64,000 nt of DNA from Corynebacterium kalinowskii. GTDB lineage: Bacteria > Actinomycetota > Actinomycetes > Mycobacteriales > Mycobacteriaceae. Shown here one piece after another: positions 15,295-23,892 of this stretch. The position numbers and the translations under genes were made by a program. Below the pieces are notes generated by a model. It ran no database searches. It saw only the letters and a program-made list of their open reading frames with translations, and was not told where the DNA came from. The stretch is from the NCBI RefSeq assembly GCF_009734385.1, contig NZ_CP046452.1:1364001-1428000 (forward strand). The letters are read 5' to 3'. Positions within the stretch are counted from its first letter, which is position 1. Each line of letters starts with the position of its first letter.

Positions 15295-15435
15295 GAAGAC
15301 ACCTTTACCTAACCAAATCCATCTCTACCTGCGCTGTTTCGCCTTTGAAGCGAGCTAGTTCATCAACGCGCCCCGTAAGGGGGCCAGCTATTTCTCGCAA
15401 TGATACGCGGTCTCCCGCTCCTGTTTCCAGCAGCC

Positions 15436-16650
15436 CTAGTCGCGTGTCAGGAATGCGAATGTTTCACTGTGGTGCGTGCCTGGGAAAGCATTGAACATCC
15501 TGAGGTCGCGCAGGCTATATCCGTGTTCGACCCATACTGCCAGGTCACGCGCCATTGTTGCCGGGTCGCAACCAACGTGAACAACAGCCTGTGGTGTTGA
15601 TTCTGCGAGCTTGTGGATGACCGCCGCGCCGGCGCCTTTTCGTGGTGGATCGAGCACGATTGCTGCAGCAGCAGGCAGCTTGTCGACGACCTTCGCCACG
15701 TCACCGGTAACAAACTCAACCTTGGCATCCTGTACGGCTGCGCGCCCCGCCTTTGCGGCACCGGCTCCGAGCTCCACCGAGCTAATGCTGGCATTGGGAA
15801 GCGCAGTTCTAATTGCGGGTACGAATAGACCCACGCCACCGTAGAGATCCCATACGTGAGCATCTGCTGGCAGCTCGGCGGAACTGAGCCATTCGGTCAC
15901 CGTGTCTGTATAAGCTGTCGGTGCTGCAACGTGAGCTTGCCAGAACCCCAAGGGATCAAGGTGGAAAGTGGTGTCACCAACCTGTTGCTCGACGGTGGCT
16001 GGTCCACTGATCTTCCGGGTTTGTCGAGTCACATTGCGCCCTCGAGCTGCCTTCTTGGATTCGACCACAGTGCGCTGGCCATTACTGCCCACAGCGACAA
16101 CTAGCTCCGCTCCTGGAGTAAATCGTGCATCGGCAGCAACGACATCGTCCAAAACGCCCGCAGCTGCTTGAGCGCACACGGCACCGGTGACGATCTCATT
16201 GGACAACGTTGCCCGCATGCCGGCACGCCCTTGGCTATCTACCCCGAGGCGGAAGCGGGTTCGCCAACCAACGGTCGGCTGAAGGTCAATTACCTCGATT
16301 TCCGGCAGGTTCTCCAATTTACCGATCCGTTGGAGCTGCTCGGCAACCGTTTTTGCTTTGATCTCCAGTTCCAATTCCGGAGAAGCTGTACTGAAGTCGC
16401 AGCACCCAGCACCTGCTGCCGCTGCAGGACAACGGTGTGGCACCCGGCCGGGCGAAGATTCGACAATGTCGTCGATACGCGCGCGAGCAAACCTCTTCTT
16501 CACCTCGACCAAGGTGGCCCGCACGGTATCACCAGGCAATGCTCCGGGAACAAAAATCACTGCGCCCTCGTGTCGTGCGACGCCTTCGCCGCCGTGGGCA
16601 GCAGAGTCGATGGTGAGAGTGAATTGGTCGCCGATGCTCAGGCTATCCAT
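15436..16650 (-). CDS. TrmA/RumA-family RNA (uracil-C5)-methyltransferase with TRAM domain
   Basis: 404 residues from ATG 16650. An N-terminal TRAM domain (about 5-60, including HGGEGVARHEGAVIFVPGALPGD) precedes a class I methyltransferase domain with DLYGGVGLF (SAM binding), LDPPRKGAG and HVGCDPATMARDLA, where the cysteine is the nucleophile that attacks uracil C6. A cysteine cluster (HRCPAAAAGAGCCDF) may hold an iron-sulfur cluster as in RumA. It methylates uridine in tRNA or rRNA; the exact site cannot be told. The start overlaps the end of the DUF3159 gene by 8 bases and is preceded by GAGGAAG. Confidence 0.88.
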   Translation of the reverse strand: MDSLSIGDQFTLTIDSAAHGGEGVARHEGAVIFVPGALPGDTVRATLVEVKKRFARARIDDIVESSPGRVPHRCPAAAAGAGCCDFSTASPELELEIKAKTVAEQLQRIGKLENLPEIEVIDLQPTVGWRTRFRLGVDSQGRAGMRATLSNEIVTGAVCAQAAAGVLDDVVAADARFTPGAELVVAVGSNGQRTVVESKKAARGRNVTRQTRKISGPATVEQQVGDTTFHLDPLGFWQAHVAAPTAYTDTVTEWLSSAELPADAHVWDLYGGVGLFVPAIRTALPNASISSVELGAGAAKAGRAAVQDAKVEFVTGDVAKVVDKLPAAAAIVLDPPRKGAGAAVIHKLAESTPQAVVHVGCDPATMARDLAVWVEHGYSLRDLRMFNAFPGTHHSETFAFLTRD

Positions 16651-17296
16651 GTGATTGTGCTTCCTCTTGTGCAGCATTGGCGCGACGCACAGCCCAGACA
16701 GTCAACAGTGTGACAAGTCCGGTGAGTGGCCAGCCCATGATGAGTTTGACAGCAGCCAAGGTGTTGGTTGCGTCCTGGTTGTACAGATTGTTTTGGACAA
16801 AGAATCGAGAAAAGAACACCACGGCCCAGGCGCCGGTGGCCAGGTCGTACATCCGTAACGCGATTTTGTTCTTTCGCCACGACATGTCCTCGCCGTTAAT
16901 GCCCCTCCAGATGACTCCGACAGCGGGCCATCGCGACGCGATGGAAAGAAGGAAAACAATGCCGAAGAGCAAGCTCACCCAGATCCCATACAGGAAGTAG
17001 CCTTTGGCGTCGCCCGTATACCACGCGATGCCCGCTCCGATAGCCACACCGATGACACCCGAAACTGCGGGCTGCATGTTTTCTTTGCGCACCATTCTCA
17101 CAATGGCGATCACGAGTGCGACGCCCAGTGCCGCAGCAAGAGCGGGAAGGAGCCCTAATCGGTTGTTGACGGGGATCAGGACCAGGATTGGCAGTGTCGA
17201 TGAAACGAGGCCACTGAGTCCGCCCATTTGCTCCAAGAGGGTGGGCTCGGCGTCCGTCGCCGCTTCGGTATTCTGTACTGCTGGGCTCTGGTTCAT
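16643..17296 (-). CDS. DUF3159 family membrane protein
   Basis: 217 residues with about five or six hydrophobic segments, for example TLPILVLIPVNNRLGLLPAL, AVSGVIGVAIGAGIAWYTG and GIWVSLLFGIVFLLSI, then the conserved stretch GEDMSWRKNKIALRMYDLAT. This matches the actinobacterial DUF3159 family; function unknown. It overlaps its neighbours on both sides (DUF3710 by 4 bases, the TrmA-type gene by 8), and together with dut upstream forms a four-gene run conserved in corynebacteria and mycobacteria. Confidence 0.85.
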   Translation of the reverse strand: MNQSPAVQNTEAATDAEPTLLEQMGGLSGLVSSTLPILVLIPVNNRLGLLPALAAALGVALVIAIVRMVRKENMQPAVSGVIGVAIGAGIAWYTGDAKGYFLYGIWVSLLFGIVFLLSIASRWPAVGVIWRGINGEDMSWRKNKIALRMYDLATGAWAVVFFSRFFVQNNLYNQDATNTLAAVKLIMGWPLTGLVTLLTVWAVRRANAAQEEAQSHG

Positions 17297-18156
17297 CGAC
17301 CCTCGTTTTCCTGATGCTGTGCATCGCGAGCTTGCATTTGCTGCAGCGCGGAACCGGAATCGGGGTGTACCTCGGGACCTTGGTTGTCCGGTACTGGGGA
17401 AGAATCCGCTGGCGTTGAAGGAGCTTGCGCAGATTGCTGGGTAGGAATTGGTGCTCCGCCTTGAGCTGCTCGTTCGCGCATCGCCTGTTGAACTTGTTCG
17501 ACCAACGGAGCAGGCATCACCACTGGCAATACGGTTCCCGCCATCATCGGGTTCTCACCTCGATAGACGAAGGTTCGAGCAATGATCTCTCGACCTAGTA
17601 GTGCGAGGTCCGCAGCAGTTTCGTTGGGAGCGGCCAGCGTCACGCGCAGTGTCCAACGATTCCCTTCGGCACCGATCATGCGAATAGTCGCGTGTTCAGT
17701 TTTGCCGACGATCTCCGGCCCCCAGGGGCCTTCTTCCAACTCGGCTTCCAAGCCGTCTCGGCTCATGCCTTCCTGAATCTCTGCGATTGAATCCTGCCAA
17801 AGACCTCCGGAAAGCGCAGAAGCGAAAGCTACGGGAGTTACCCGGCCAACCTTGGTGACGAGGTGGACCATACGAGGACCATCCGGACCCATTTCCACTT
17901 GTACTTCGGACGGGCGTGGCATAGGAATCTTGATCGAACCAAGGTCTAGTACACCGTCCGAGAAATCTGAGAAATCGAACTCTTCGATTGCAACCTCGTC
18001 ACCATCGAAAGGGCCACGGTTGGGGTCGGCGGCAGGCACAGTCGCAGGAACTTGCTGCGGCGCGATTACTGACTCAGCAGACTCCACACTTGAAGTGTCG
18101 CCAGAAGTTGCTTCGGGAGCATCTACGGTGTCGTTCTTTTTCGAAAATGGCCACAT
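17293..18156 (-). CDS. DUF3710 family protein
   Basis: 287 residues. It begins MWPFSKKND, then a low-complexity acidic stretch up to residue 55, then the conserved core with DLGSIKIPMP, LVTKVGRVTPVAFASALSGG, GPEIVGKTEHATIRMIG and NRWTLRVTLAAPN. The C-terminal 60 residues are rich in Gln, Pro and Ala and look disordered. The family is actinobacterial and uncharacterised. The position just downstream of dut is conserved. No signal peptide or membrane span is seen. Confidence 0.85.
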   Translation of the reverse strand: MWPFSKKNDTVDAPEATSGDTSSVESAESVIAPQQVPATVPAADPNRGPFDGDEVAIEEFDFSDFSDGVLDLGSIKIPMPRPSEVQVEMGPDGPRMVHLVTKVGRVTPVAFASALSGGLWQDSIAEIQEGMSRDGLEAELEEGPWGPEIVGKTEHATIRMIGAEGNRWTLRVTLAAPNETAADLALLGREIIARTFVYRGENPMMAGTVLPVVMPAPLVEQVQQAMRERAAQGGAPIPTQQSAQAPSTPADSSPVPDNQGPEVHPDSGSALQQMQARDAQHQENEGR

Positions 18157-18179
18157 GGTTGTTTTACCTGCTGCTTTCT

Positions 18180-18632
18180 CTATCGGCCGGTTGAGCCGTG
18201 TCCACCAGTTCCGCGGACAGTCTCGTCAAGGTCGTCGACTTCTTCAAAGTCCACCAGTTCAACTCGTTGAACTACCAGTTGAGCGATGCGATCGCCACGT
18301 GTGATCACGATGTCCTCGCGTGGGTCAAGATTGATCAGGCACACCTTGATCTCCCCACGATAGTCGGCATCGACAGTACCTGGAGCATTCACAATCGAAA
18401 GTCCCTGCCGAGCAGCCAATCCACTACGGGGATGAATCAGACCGACAGTCCCCAGCGGAAGTGCAATAGCGATTCCCGTCCCTACGAGAATTCGTTCACC
18501 TGGCGCAATAGTGACCGACTCTGTGGCATAAAGGTCGGCACCGGCGTCACCCCGGTGTGCACGTCGCGGAAGCGGAAGGTCCGGATCGAGTCGTTTGATC
18601 TGGATCGTAGCGGGGAAGTTCATTTCACTCAC
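18180..18632 (-). CDS. dut: dUTP diphosphatase (dUTPase)
   Basis: 150 residues, trimeric dUTPase family. All five motifs are visible: [11 protein letters not shown] (1), [10 protein letters not shown] (2), [11 protein letters not shown] (3, catalytic Asp), [11 protein letters not shown] (4) and [11 protein letters not shown] (5). It hydrolyses dUTP to dUMP and diphosphate, keeping uracil out of DNA and feeding dTMP synthesis. ATG at 18632 is used; a second ATG three codons later (MNFPATI) is equally possible. It heads the run dut-DUF3710-DUF3159-TrmA. Confidence 0.97.
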   Translation of the reverse strand: MSEMNFPATIQIKRLDPDLPLPRRAHRGDAGADLYATESVTIAPGERILVGTGIAIALPLGTVGLIHPRSGLAARQGLSIVNAPGTVDADYRGEIKVCLINLDPREDIVITRGDRIAQLVVQRVELVDFEEVDDLDETVRGTGGHGSTGR

Positions 18633-18708
18633 GCCTCCTACCCTAGCTTTTGTCGACTTAAGCGTGCGGGATTAGTGGCGTTGTGGCGGTCTAGTAAGGT
18701 TGGTTCTC

Positions 18709-19200
18709 GTGAATACATCAGGTTCGAAGGAGACACCTGCCTCCCCGGCGGTCCTGTATCAAGAGCGCCAATGGGTGCCGTGGTACTGGTGGTTAGCAGG
18801 TTTAGGGATTTCGTTTCTCACGGCGGCGCAGATTGCGCACAATCGTGATGAGATCTGGTTCTGGGTGCCCTTTATCTTCTTTGGCACCATCGCGCTGTGG
18901 TCGCTGTGGCGGTTATCGAGCACGCACATTGCCGTGGAAAAGGACGCAGATGGCCTCACTTGGCTGCGCGCGGGGGATGCGAACCTCCCAGCTGCCGTCG
19001 TTTCCCGGACACTCGCGGTACCGGCTACGGCTAAGCGCAATGCGATGGGCCGCCAGCTAGATCCCGCAGCTTTCGTAGTGTCCCGAAGCTGGATCCCCGA
19101 GATGGCGATGTTTGTCCTTGACGATCCAGAAGACTCCACTCCCTACTGGCTGGTCACTTCGAAGGATCCAGACGCACTCCTGGCGGCTTTCCACTCTTAA
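18709..19200 (+). CDS. DUF3093 family membrane protein
   Basis: 163 residues from GTG 18709, preceded by AAGG. Two adjacent hydrophobic spans lie near the N-terminus (WYWWLAGLGISFLTAAQIA and WFWVPFIFFGTIALWSLW); the remainder is a soluble domain ending in ILEVAM-like beta strands and SKDPDALLAAFHS. This matches the actinobacterial DUF3093 family, which has a conserved position opposite dut. Function unknown. It is convergent with the DUF4193 gene, and the two share the terminator at 19215-19257. Confidence 0.82.
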   Translation: MNTSGSKETPASPAVLYQERQWVPWYWWLAGLGISFLTAAQIAHNRDEIWFWVPFIFFGTIALWSLWRLSSTHIAVEKDADGLTWLRAGDANLPAAVVSRTLAVPATAKRNAMGRQLDPAAFVVSRSWIPEMAMFVLDDPEDSTPYWLVTSKDPDALLAAFHS

Positions 19201-19214
19201 GTTCGAAGAAAAAC

Positions 19215-19257
19215 GCCCCGCGCTACCTCAACAACGAGGCAGGCGCGGGGCATTTTT
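19215..19257. terminator. Shared terminator, DUF3093 and DUF4193 genes
   Basis: GCCCCGCGC (19215-19223) pairs with GCGCGGGGC (19243-19251). A T-run follows on the plus strand and an A-run precedes the stem, so it can act in both directions. Confidence 0.88.
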
Positions 19258-19268
19258 GTGATGTCCTA

Positions 19269-19562
19269 CTAGGCGCAATCGAGGCAGATGATCGTGCCGT
19301 CGACCTCCGTATGGGAGATGCGATTGCGACGCTGTACCAAGAAGCAGCTACCACAGGTAAATTCATCTTCGCGGCGGGGAACCACGGTCACGTTGAGCTC
19401 TTCGCCGGAAAGATCGAGAGCTGGAAGGTCAAACGGCTCAACCATGTCATCGTCATCGTCCATATCGCTGACGGTGTTTTCTGCGGCCTTCAGACCTTCG
19501 AGAGAGTCAGTCTCGAGTTCGTCTTCGATGCGGCGGCGGGGTGCGTCGTAGTCGGTAGCCAT
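19269..19562 (-). CDS. DUF4193 family zinc-ribbon-like protein
   Basis: 97 residues. The N-terminal half is very acidic (ESLEG, DMDDDDDMVEPFDLP). The C-terminal half holds two CxxC pairs, TCGSCFLV and ICLDCA at the very end, separated by RRNRISH, a likely zinc ribbon. The family is confined to actinobacteria and uncharacterised; the layout recalls small RNA-polymerase- or ribosome-associated proteins, which is only a suggestion. ATG at 19562 follows AAGGAACC. Confidence 0.85.
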   Translation of the reverse strand: MATDYDAPRRRIEDELETDSLEGLKAAENTVSDMDDDDDMVEPFDLPALDLSGEELNVTVVPRREDEFTCGSCFLVQRRNRISHTEVDGTIICLDCA

Positions 19563-19732
19563 GCCTGTAGGTTCCTTTTGGATTGGTTAAGAAACAGCCA
19601 ACCGATGGTGGTTGACGAATGTGCATATATCGTCGCGGATATTAAAACAACTTCGCCCATTTGTCACGTTGCCACCAAGACTTTTTCAAAACTCTTTCCC
19701 CACCTGCACTTTTTCGGAGCGGATGCCCCCTC

Positions 19733-20566
19733 TTACTGCACCCGAAGCGGCCCAACGGCGTTGAGTTCTTCGAGGACAACCAAGAGCTGTTCGAAGATGC
19801 CTGGCGCAGCCACCATAGTGAGCTCTCCGTTCGCCCCAGAGCTGGACAATGGCGGGATGTGAATCTCCGCGCCGGCCTCCGAAGCAATCAAACTGCCCGC
19901 CGCATAATCCCAAGCGTTGAGTCCGTGCTCCCAATGCGCATCTACCTGGCCTGATGCCACCGCGCAGAGGTCCAAAGCGGCGCTGCCCATGCGTCTGATG
20001 TCACGCACCTGCGGTAGCAGCTTTGCGACGATCTCCCCTTGCCTGGCCCGTCGAGCAGCTGCATAACCAAATCCCGTTGCTACGAGAGCTAGCGACAGCT
20101 CGCTGACATTGGTGCAGTGCAGTTGAGTGACGTTGTCGGACGTGCGCAGCTGCGCACCCTGACCTTTGGCTGCGCTGTACAGATCGCCAGTTGTCACGTT
20201 GATCACGGCCCCGGCCACGACCTCCCCGTTGACAGCGGCACCAATCGATACGGCAAATTGCGGAATGCCGTAAAGGAAGTTGACGGTTCCGTCGATCGGA
20301 TCAATGATCCAGGTCACGCCAGAAGCTGAAGCCGTCTCAGTGCCTTCCTCACCGATTACCCCGTCCTGCGGCCGAAGATCTTGGAGTGCGCTGACGATGC
20401 ATTCTTCGGCATAGGTGTCGACGATGGTGACGGGATCGACTGGAGAGCTTTTGGTTTGGGTGAAATTGGCGATGTCCCCAAGCTCCGCTCGCTTTTCACG
20501 AATCCTGGCCGCTGCGTCGAGCGCGACGCGCTCGGCTACTAACTGAAGTTCTTTGACGTTGTCCAT
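19733..20566 (-). CDS. suhB: Inositol-1-monophosphatase family protein SuhB
   Basis: 277 residues of the inositol monophosphatase fold. Metal-binding motifs are GEEG near residue 74, [15 protein letters not shown] (about 91-105) and [13 protein letters not shown] (about 210-222). It dephosphorylates inositol phosphates and possibly related sugar phosphates. In this order it would supply inositol for phosphatidylinositol mannosides and mycothiol. It is divergent from ppgK, separated by about 60 bases. About 170 bases (19563-19732) between it and the DUF4193 gene hold no visible gene. Confidence 0.9.
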   Translation of the reverse strand: MDNVKELQLVAERVALDAAARIREKRAELGDIANFTQTKSSPVDPVTIVDTYAEECIVSALQDLRPQDGVIGEEGTETASASGVTWIIDPIDGTVNFLYGIPQFAVSIGAAVNGEVVAGAVINVTTGDLYSAAKGQGAQLRTSDNVTQLHCTNVSELSLALVATGFGYAAARRARQGEIVAKLLPQVRDIRRMGSAALDLCAVASGQVDAHWEHGLNAWDYAAGSLIASEAGAEIHIPPLSSSGANGELTMVAAPGIFEQLLVVLEELNAVGPLRVQ

Positions 20567-20623
20567 GCCCCCATTGTGTCCCTACTCCGGCTCCACGCGC
20601 CTGCGGAGGAGAACTTCTCTAAA

Positions 20624-21385
20624 ATGATTGACATGACTCAATTCGGTTTCGGCATTGACGTAGGCGGTTCCGGTATCAAGGGCGGCATCGTTGACCTCAG
20701 CACAGGTGAGCTCGCCGAGGAACGCATCAAGATTCTTACCCCTCAGCCCGCCACCCCAGATGCTGTTGGCGCGACGGTAGCAAAGATCGTCGCACAGGCT
20801 GACTGGGAAGGGCCGGTCGGCATTGCGTTGCCCTCGGTGATCAAGAAGCAGCATGCTCTCACCGCTGCCAACATCGATCCGACCTGGGTGAACACCGACG
20901 TGCAGGAACTTTTCCAGCGCCACCTCACTGCACGCGAAATCTTCGTTCTCAACGATGCCGACGCTGCCGGCATCGCGGAAGCGAACTTTGGCGCTCAAGA
21001 AGCCAACACTGGGTCGGCTATCCTGTTGACCTTCGGAACCGGAATCGGCTCTGCCTTTCTCCTCAATGGCGAGCTCTTCCCCAACACCGAGCTCGGTCAC
21101 CTCATGATCGACGGCAAGGAAGCCGAGCACCGTGCTTCCTCTGCCGTGAAAGACCGTAAGGGGCTCAGTTATCCGGAATGGGCGGCGCGCGTAGACCGGG
21201 TACTGCACGAATTCGAAGCACTTTTCCAGCCAGATGCTTTCATCGTCGGCGGTGGAATTTCTCGCAAGCATGAAAAGTGGGTACCGCTGCTGACCGTATC
21301 CACTCCCGTCGTTCCCGCCGAGTTGCGAAATCAAGCGGGAATTGTTGGGGCGGCTATGGCCGTCGAAAAGCGCTTGCTCCCATAA
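20624..21385 (+). CDS. ppgK: Polyphosphate glucokinase PpgK
   Basis: 253 residues from ATG 20624, preceded by GGAGGAG at a long spacing; ATG at 20633 (MTQFGFG) is equally possible. It is a ROK-fold kinase that phosphorylates glucose with polyphosphate or [15 protein letters not shown] is the first phosphate motif, [14 protein letters not shown] contains the catalytic Asp, and [16 protein letters not shown] is the second phosphate motif. The C-terminus has [13 protein letters not shown]. The longer frame starting with GTG at 20576 lacks family support. The order suhB-ppgK-sigA is conserved in actinobacteria. Confidence 0.94.
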   Translation: MIDMTQFGFGIDVGGSGIKGGIVDLSTGELAEERIKILTPQPATPDAVGATVAKIVAQADWEGPVGIALPSVIKKQHALTAANIDPTWVNTDVQELFQRHLTAREIFVLNDADAAGIAEANFGAQEANTGSAILLTFGTGIGSAFLLNGELFPNTELGHLMIDGKEAEHRASSAVKDRKGLSYPEWAARVDRVLHEFEALFQPDAFIVGGGISRKHEKWVPLLTVSTPVVPAELRNQAGIVGAAMAVEKRLLP

Positions 21386-21424
21386 AACTGTGGGGTCAAC
21401 GCACACCAAAAATCAAAGTTGCTC

Positions 21425-21430
21425 TATACT
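21425..21430 (+). promoter_or_regulatory. Candidate -10 element upstream of sigA
   Basis: TATACT lies about 200 bases before the sigA start in the 243-base gap after ppgK. No clear -35 was found. The long leader ends in a hairpin (CACCACG 21570-21576 with CGTGGTG 21582-21588) just upstream of the coding region. Confidence 0.4.
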
Positions 21431-21628
21431 GGCGTGTTGACCGTTGACTTCAGGTAAGCATCGGCTCGGACATCTTCTACATGTCGCAGCTAAAGCGATA
21501 CGTGAATACACCACCCGTTGATGTCCAGCGATGCGCTTGATTTCTGCAAAAGCGCCAGCCACTGAGATTCACCACGCAAGTCGTGGTGGGGCTGGTACTG
21601 GATGAATGATCAAGGTGAAAGGGCGTAC

Positions 21629-23152
21629 GTGGTAGCCACCGACTCTCCTGATTCGGCACAACCTGAAGGTGCTGCTGAGAAGAAGACTGTGAAAAAGGCA
21701 GTGAAGAAGGTCGCAAAGAAAGCTGCGCGTAAGGCTAGCCCGCGCGCAGCTCAGCCGACGGCCGATTCTGTCACGCCAGCTGCAGTCGTCGAGCCAGCCG
21801 CAGCAGAAACTGATTCTTCCACCAGTTCGGATGCTGCAGAGGCCCCAGTAAAGGCTGCTGCAAAGAAAACCGCCAAGAAGGCAGCAAAGAAGACTGCTAA
21901 AAAGGCGGCGAAGAAGACCGCCAAAAAAGCAGTAAAGAAGACTGCCAAGAAGGCTGCGAAAAAGGCTGCTTCCCCCGCTGAATCAGCTCCAGCAAAGGGC
22001 CTTGAAGGCGAGAAGCTCGACGACGACCTAGAGACCGAGCTTGACTCTGAGGTCGACGAGGACTTCGAGGCTGAACCCGACGAAGTGTTCACCGAGTTGG
22101 GCGACGACGAAGAAGCCGAGGTCGAGGAGGAAGAAGAGGAAGAGGGTTCTTCCGTCTGGGACGAGGACGAATCCGCTGCTCTTCGCCAGGCCCGCAAGGA
22201 TGCCGAGCTCACAGCTTCCGCCGACTCGGTACGTGCGTACCTGAAGCAAATCGGCAAGGTTGCTCTGCTGAACGCAGAGCAGGAAGTATCTCTGGCCAAG
22301 CGGATTGAAGCCGGGCTTTACGCCACCTTCAAGCTTGAGCAGATCGAAGAGGCTCTCGCTTCCGGGGACAAGGATGCCAAACTCACTCCTGCGGTCAAGC
22401 GCGACCTGCGCGCTATTGCCCGCGACGGCCGCAAGGCTAAGAACCACCTGCTAGAAGCAAACCTTCGCCTGGTGGTTTCCCTGGCCAAGCGCTACACCGG
22501 CCGTGGCATGGCATTCCTCGACTTGATTCAGGAAGGCAACCTCGGTCTCATTCGCGCCGTGGAGAAGTTCGATTACACCAAGGGCTACAAGTTCTCCACG
22601 TACGCCACCTGGTGGATCCGCCAGGCCATCACTCGCGCTATGGCTGACCAGGCTCGCACGATTCGTATCCCAGTCCACATGGTGGAAGTCATCAACAAGC
22701 TGGGACGCATCCAGCGTGAACTCCTCCAGGATTTGGGACGCGAACCTACGCCGCTTGAGCTGGCCAAGGAAATGGACATCACGGAAGAGAAGGTACTGGA
22801 GATCCAACAGTACGCTCGCGAGCCGATCTCCCTCGACCAGACCATCGGTGACGAGGGCGACTCACAGCTGGGCGACTTCATCGAAGATTCCGAGGCCGTC
22901 GTGGCCGTGGACGCAGTCTCCTTCACCTTGTTGCAGGACCAGCTCCAAGACGTCCTCCAAACCTTGTCAGAGCGTGAAGCGGGCGTCGTCAAGCTGCGTT
23001 TCGGTCTCACCGACGGCATGCCACGTACCCTTGATGAGATCGGCCAGGTTTATGGCGTGACCCGAGAGCGCATTCGCCAGATTGAATCGAAGACGATGTC
23101 GAAGCTCCGCCACCCTTCGCGCTCGCAAGTTCTGCGCGACTACCTAGACTAG
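21629..23152 (+). CDS. sigA: Principal RNA polymerase sigma factor SigA
   Basis: 507 residues from GTG 21629, preceded by GAAAGGG at good spacing; an in-frame ATG at 21602 lacks a binding site. The first ~115 residues are rich in Lys and Ala, with a run of [12 protein letters not shown] repeats (21856-21970) like bacterial histone H1-like tails. An acidic region (about 130-185) follows. The conserved core has region 1.2, region 2 ([50 protein letters not shown]), region 3 and region 4 with [19 protein letters not shown] and [14 protein letters not shown] helices. It directs transcription of housekeeping genes. A terminator follows at 23166. Confidence 0.97.
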   Translation: MVATDSPDSAQPEGAAEKKTVKKAVKKVAKKAARKASPRAAQPTADSVTPAAVVEPAAAETDSSTSSDAAEAPVKAAAKKTAKKAAKKTAKKAAKKTAKKAVKKTAKKAAKKAASPAESAPAKGLEGEKLDDDLETELDSEVDEDFEAEPDEVFTELGDDEEAEVEEEEEEEGSSVWDEDESAALRQARKDAELTASADSVRAYLKQIGKVALLNAEQEVSLAKRIEAGLYATFKLEQIEEALASGDKDAKLTPAVKRDLRAIARDGRKAKNHLLEANLRLVVSLAKRYTGRGMAFLDLIQEGNLGLIRAVEKFDYTKGYKFSTYATWWIRQAITRAMADQARTIRIPVHMVEVINKLGRIQRELLQDLGREPTPLELAKEMDITEEKVLEIQQYAREPISLDQTIGDEGDSQLGDFIEDSEAVVAVDAVSFTLLQDQLQDVLQTLSEREAGVVKLRFGLTDGMPRTLDEIGQVYGVTRERIRQIESKTMSKLRHPSRSQVLRDYLD

Positions 23153-23165
23153 GTCGTAGCGAAGC

Positions 23166-23222
23166 AAAGCCCTTGTTTCAGACTGTTCCCGTACGGGATC
23201 GGTTCGAGACAGGGGCTTTTTC
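23166..23222 (+). terminator. Terminator of sigA
   Basis: Imperfect arms, AAAGCCCTTGTTTC and GAGACAGGGGCTTTT, pair through G-U wobbles and end in a T-run. The convergent gene at 23228 may use it as well. Confidence 0.7.
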
Positions 23223-23227
23223 GGTTC

Positions 23228-23833
23228 CTATCTACCGGATTCCTCAACCACTTGGTCAATGCACTCAACTTGCTCATCTTCGGGCAGCAAAGCACATTCC
23301 ACCATCGCCTGAAGATTTGCTTCTTCGTTGACGGCTGCGACCACCAAGAAGAAGAATCCCACGATGCCCGCGAAACAGATTCCGCCGAAAATGTTAATGA
23401 CTAGAGCCCAAATGGACATGCCTTTGTGCGCGAGCTGCGGGTGAGCTTTTCCTGATCTTCCTAAAGCAAAGAGGGCAAGAACGAATCCGAGCACCAAGAA
23501 CACCCACGACACAACGATGCCGATAACGGTGAGCGTTAGGACAAGTCCGACTATCGACAAGCCAAGTGCCCACCCCGCCGCAGGGTTGCCTTTGACCTCA
23601 GGCTGCTGCGCATAGTGGGAGTACTGCGCATACTGGGCATAAGTGGGCGCCTGGGTTGGTGGCGGATTAGTAGGATACTGCGGAGAGGAACTCGTGGTAA
23701 ACGTGGCTTCAGGAACCGCAAACCGTGTTGGGAACTGTCGCGCTGGCCTCTCGAAAGCTTGGTTCTCGTGACTGGTGGAGCTGTCGAAAGAAGACTGCTC
23801 TGGTTGTTGCGCAGAATTGTAGGGATTAGTCAC
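23228..23833 (-). CDS. DUF4190-type membrane protein with Pro/Gln/Tyr-rich N-terminus
   Basis: 201 residues from GTG 23833, preceded by GAGGAAGG; a GTG at 23851 is less likely. The first ~95 residues are low complexity (Pro, Gln, Tyr, Ser), ending in repeated YAQYAQYSHYAQQ. Two or three membrane spans follow (WALGLSIVGLVLTLTVIGI, SWVFLVLGFVLALFALG, SIWALVINIFGGICFAGIVG) with the AHKGMSIWALVIN motif typical of DUF4190. The C-terminal tail is acidic and has two cysteines (ECALL and ECIDQ). Function unknown; probably a cell-envelope protein. Confidence 0.75.
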   Translation of the reverse strand: MTNPYNSAQQPEQSSFDSSTSHENQAFERPARQFPTRFAVPEATFTTSSSPQYPTNPPPTQAPTYAQYAQYSHYAQQPEVKGNPAAGWALGLSIVGLVLTLTVIGIVVSWVFLVLGFVLALFALGRSGKAHPQLAHKGMSIWALVINIFGGICFAGIVGFFFLVVAAVNEEANLQAMVECALLPEDEQVECIDQVVEESGR

Positions 23834-23892
23834 GGCAGAAACCTTCCTCACTTCAACCTGGGGCTGGGGTGTATTAGACCTTAGTGCTTAAC

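Noticed and set aside
20582..21409. 275-codon minus-strand frame opposite ppgK
   Set aside because: It mirrors the codon pattern of ppgK, which is clearly real.
21751..22299. 182-codon minus-strand frame opposite sigA
   Set aside because: Ser- and Phe-Ala-rich shadow of the Lys/Ala repeat.
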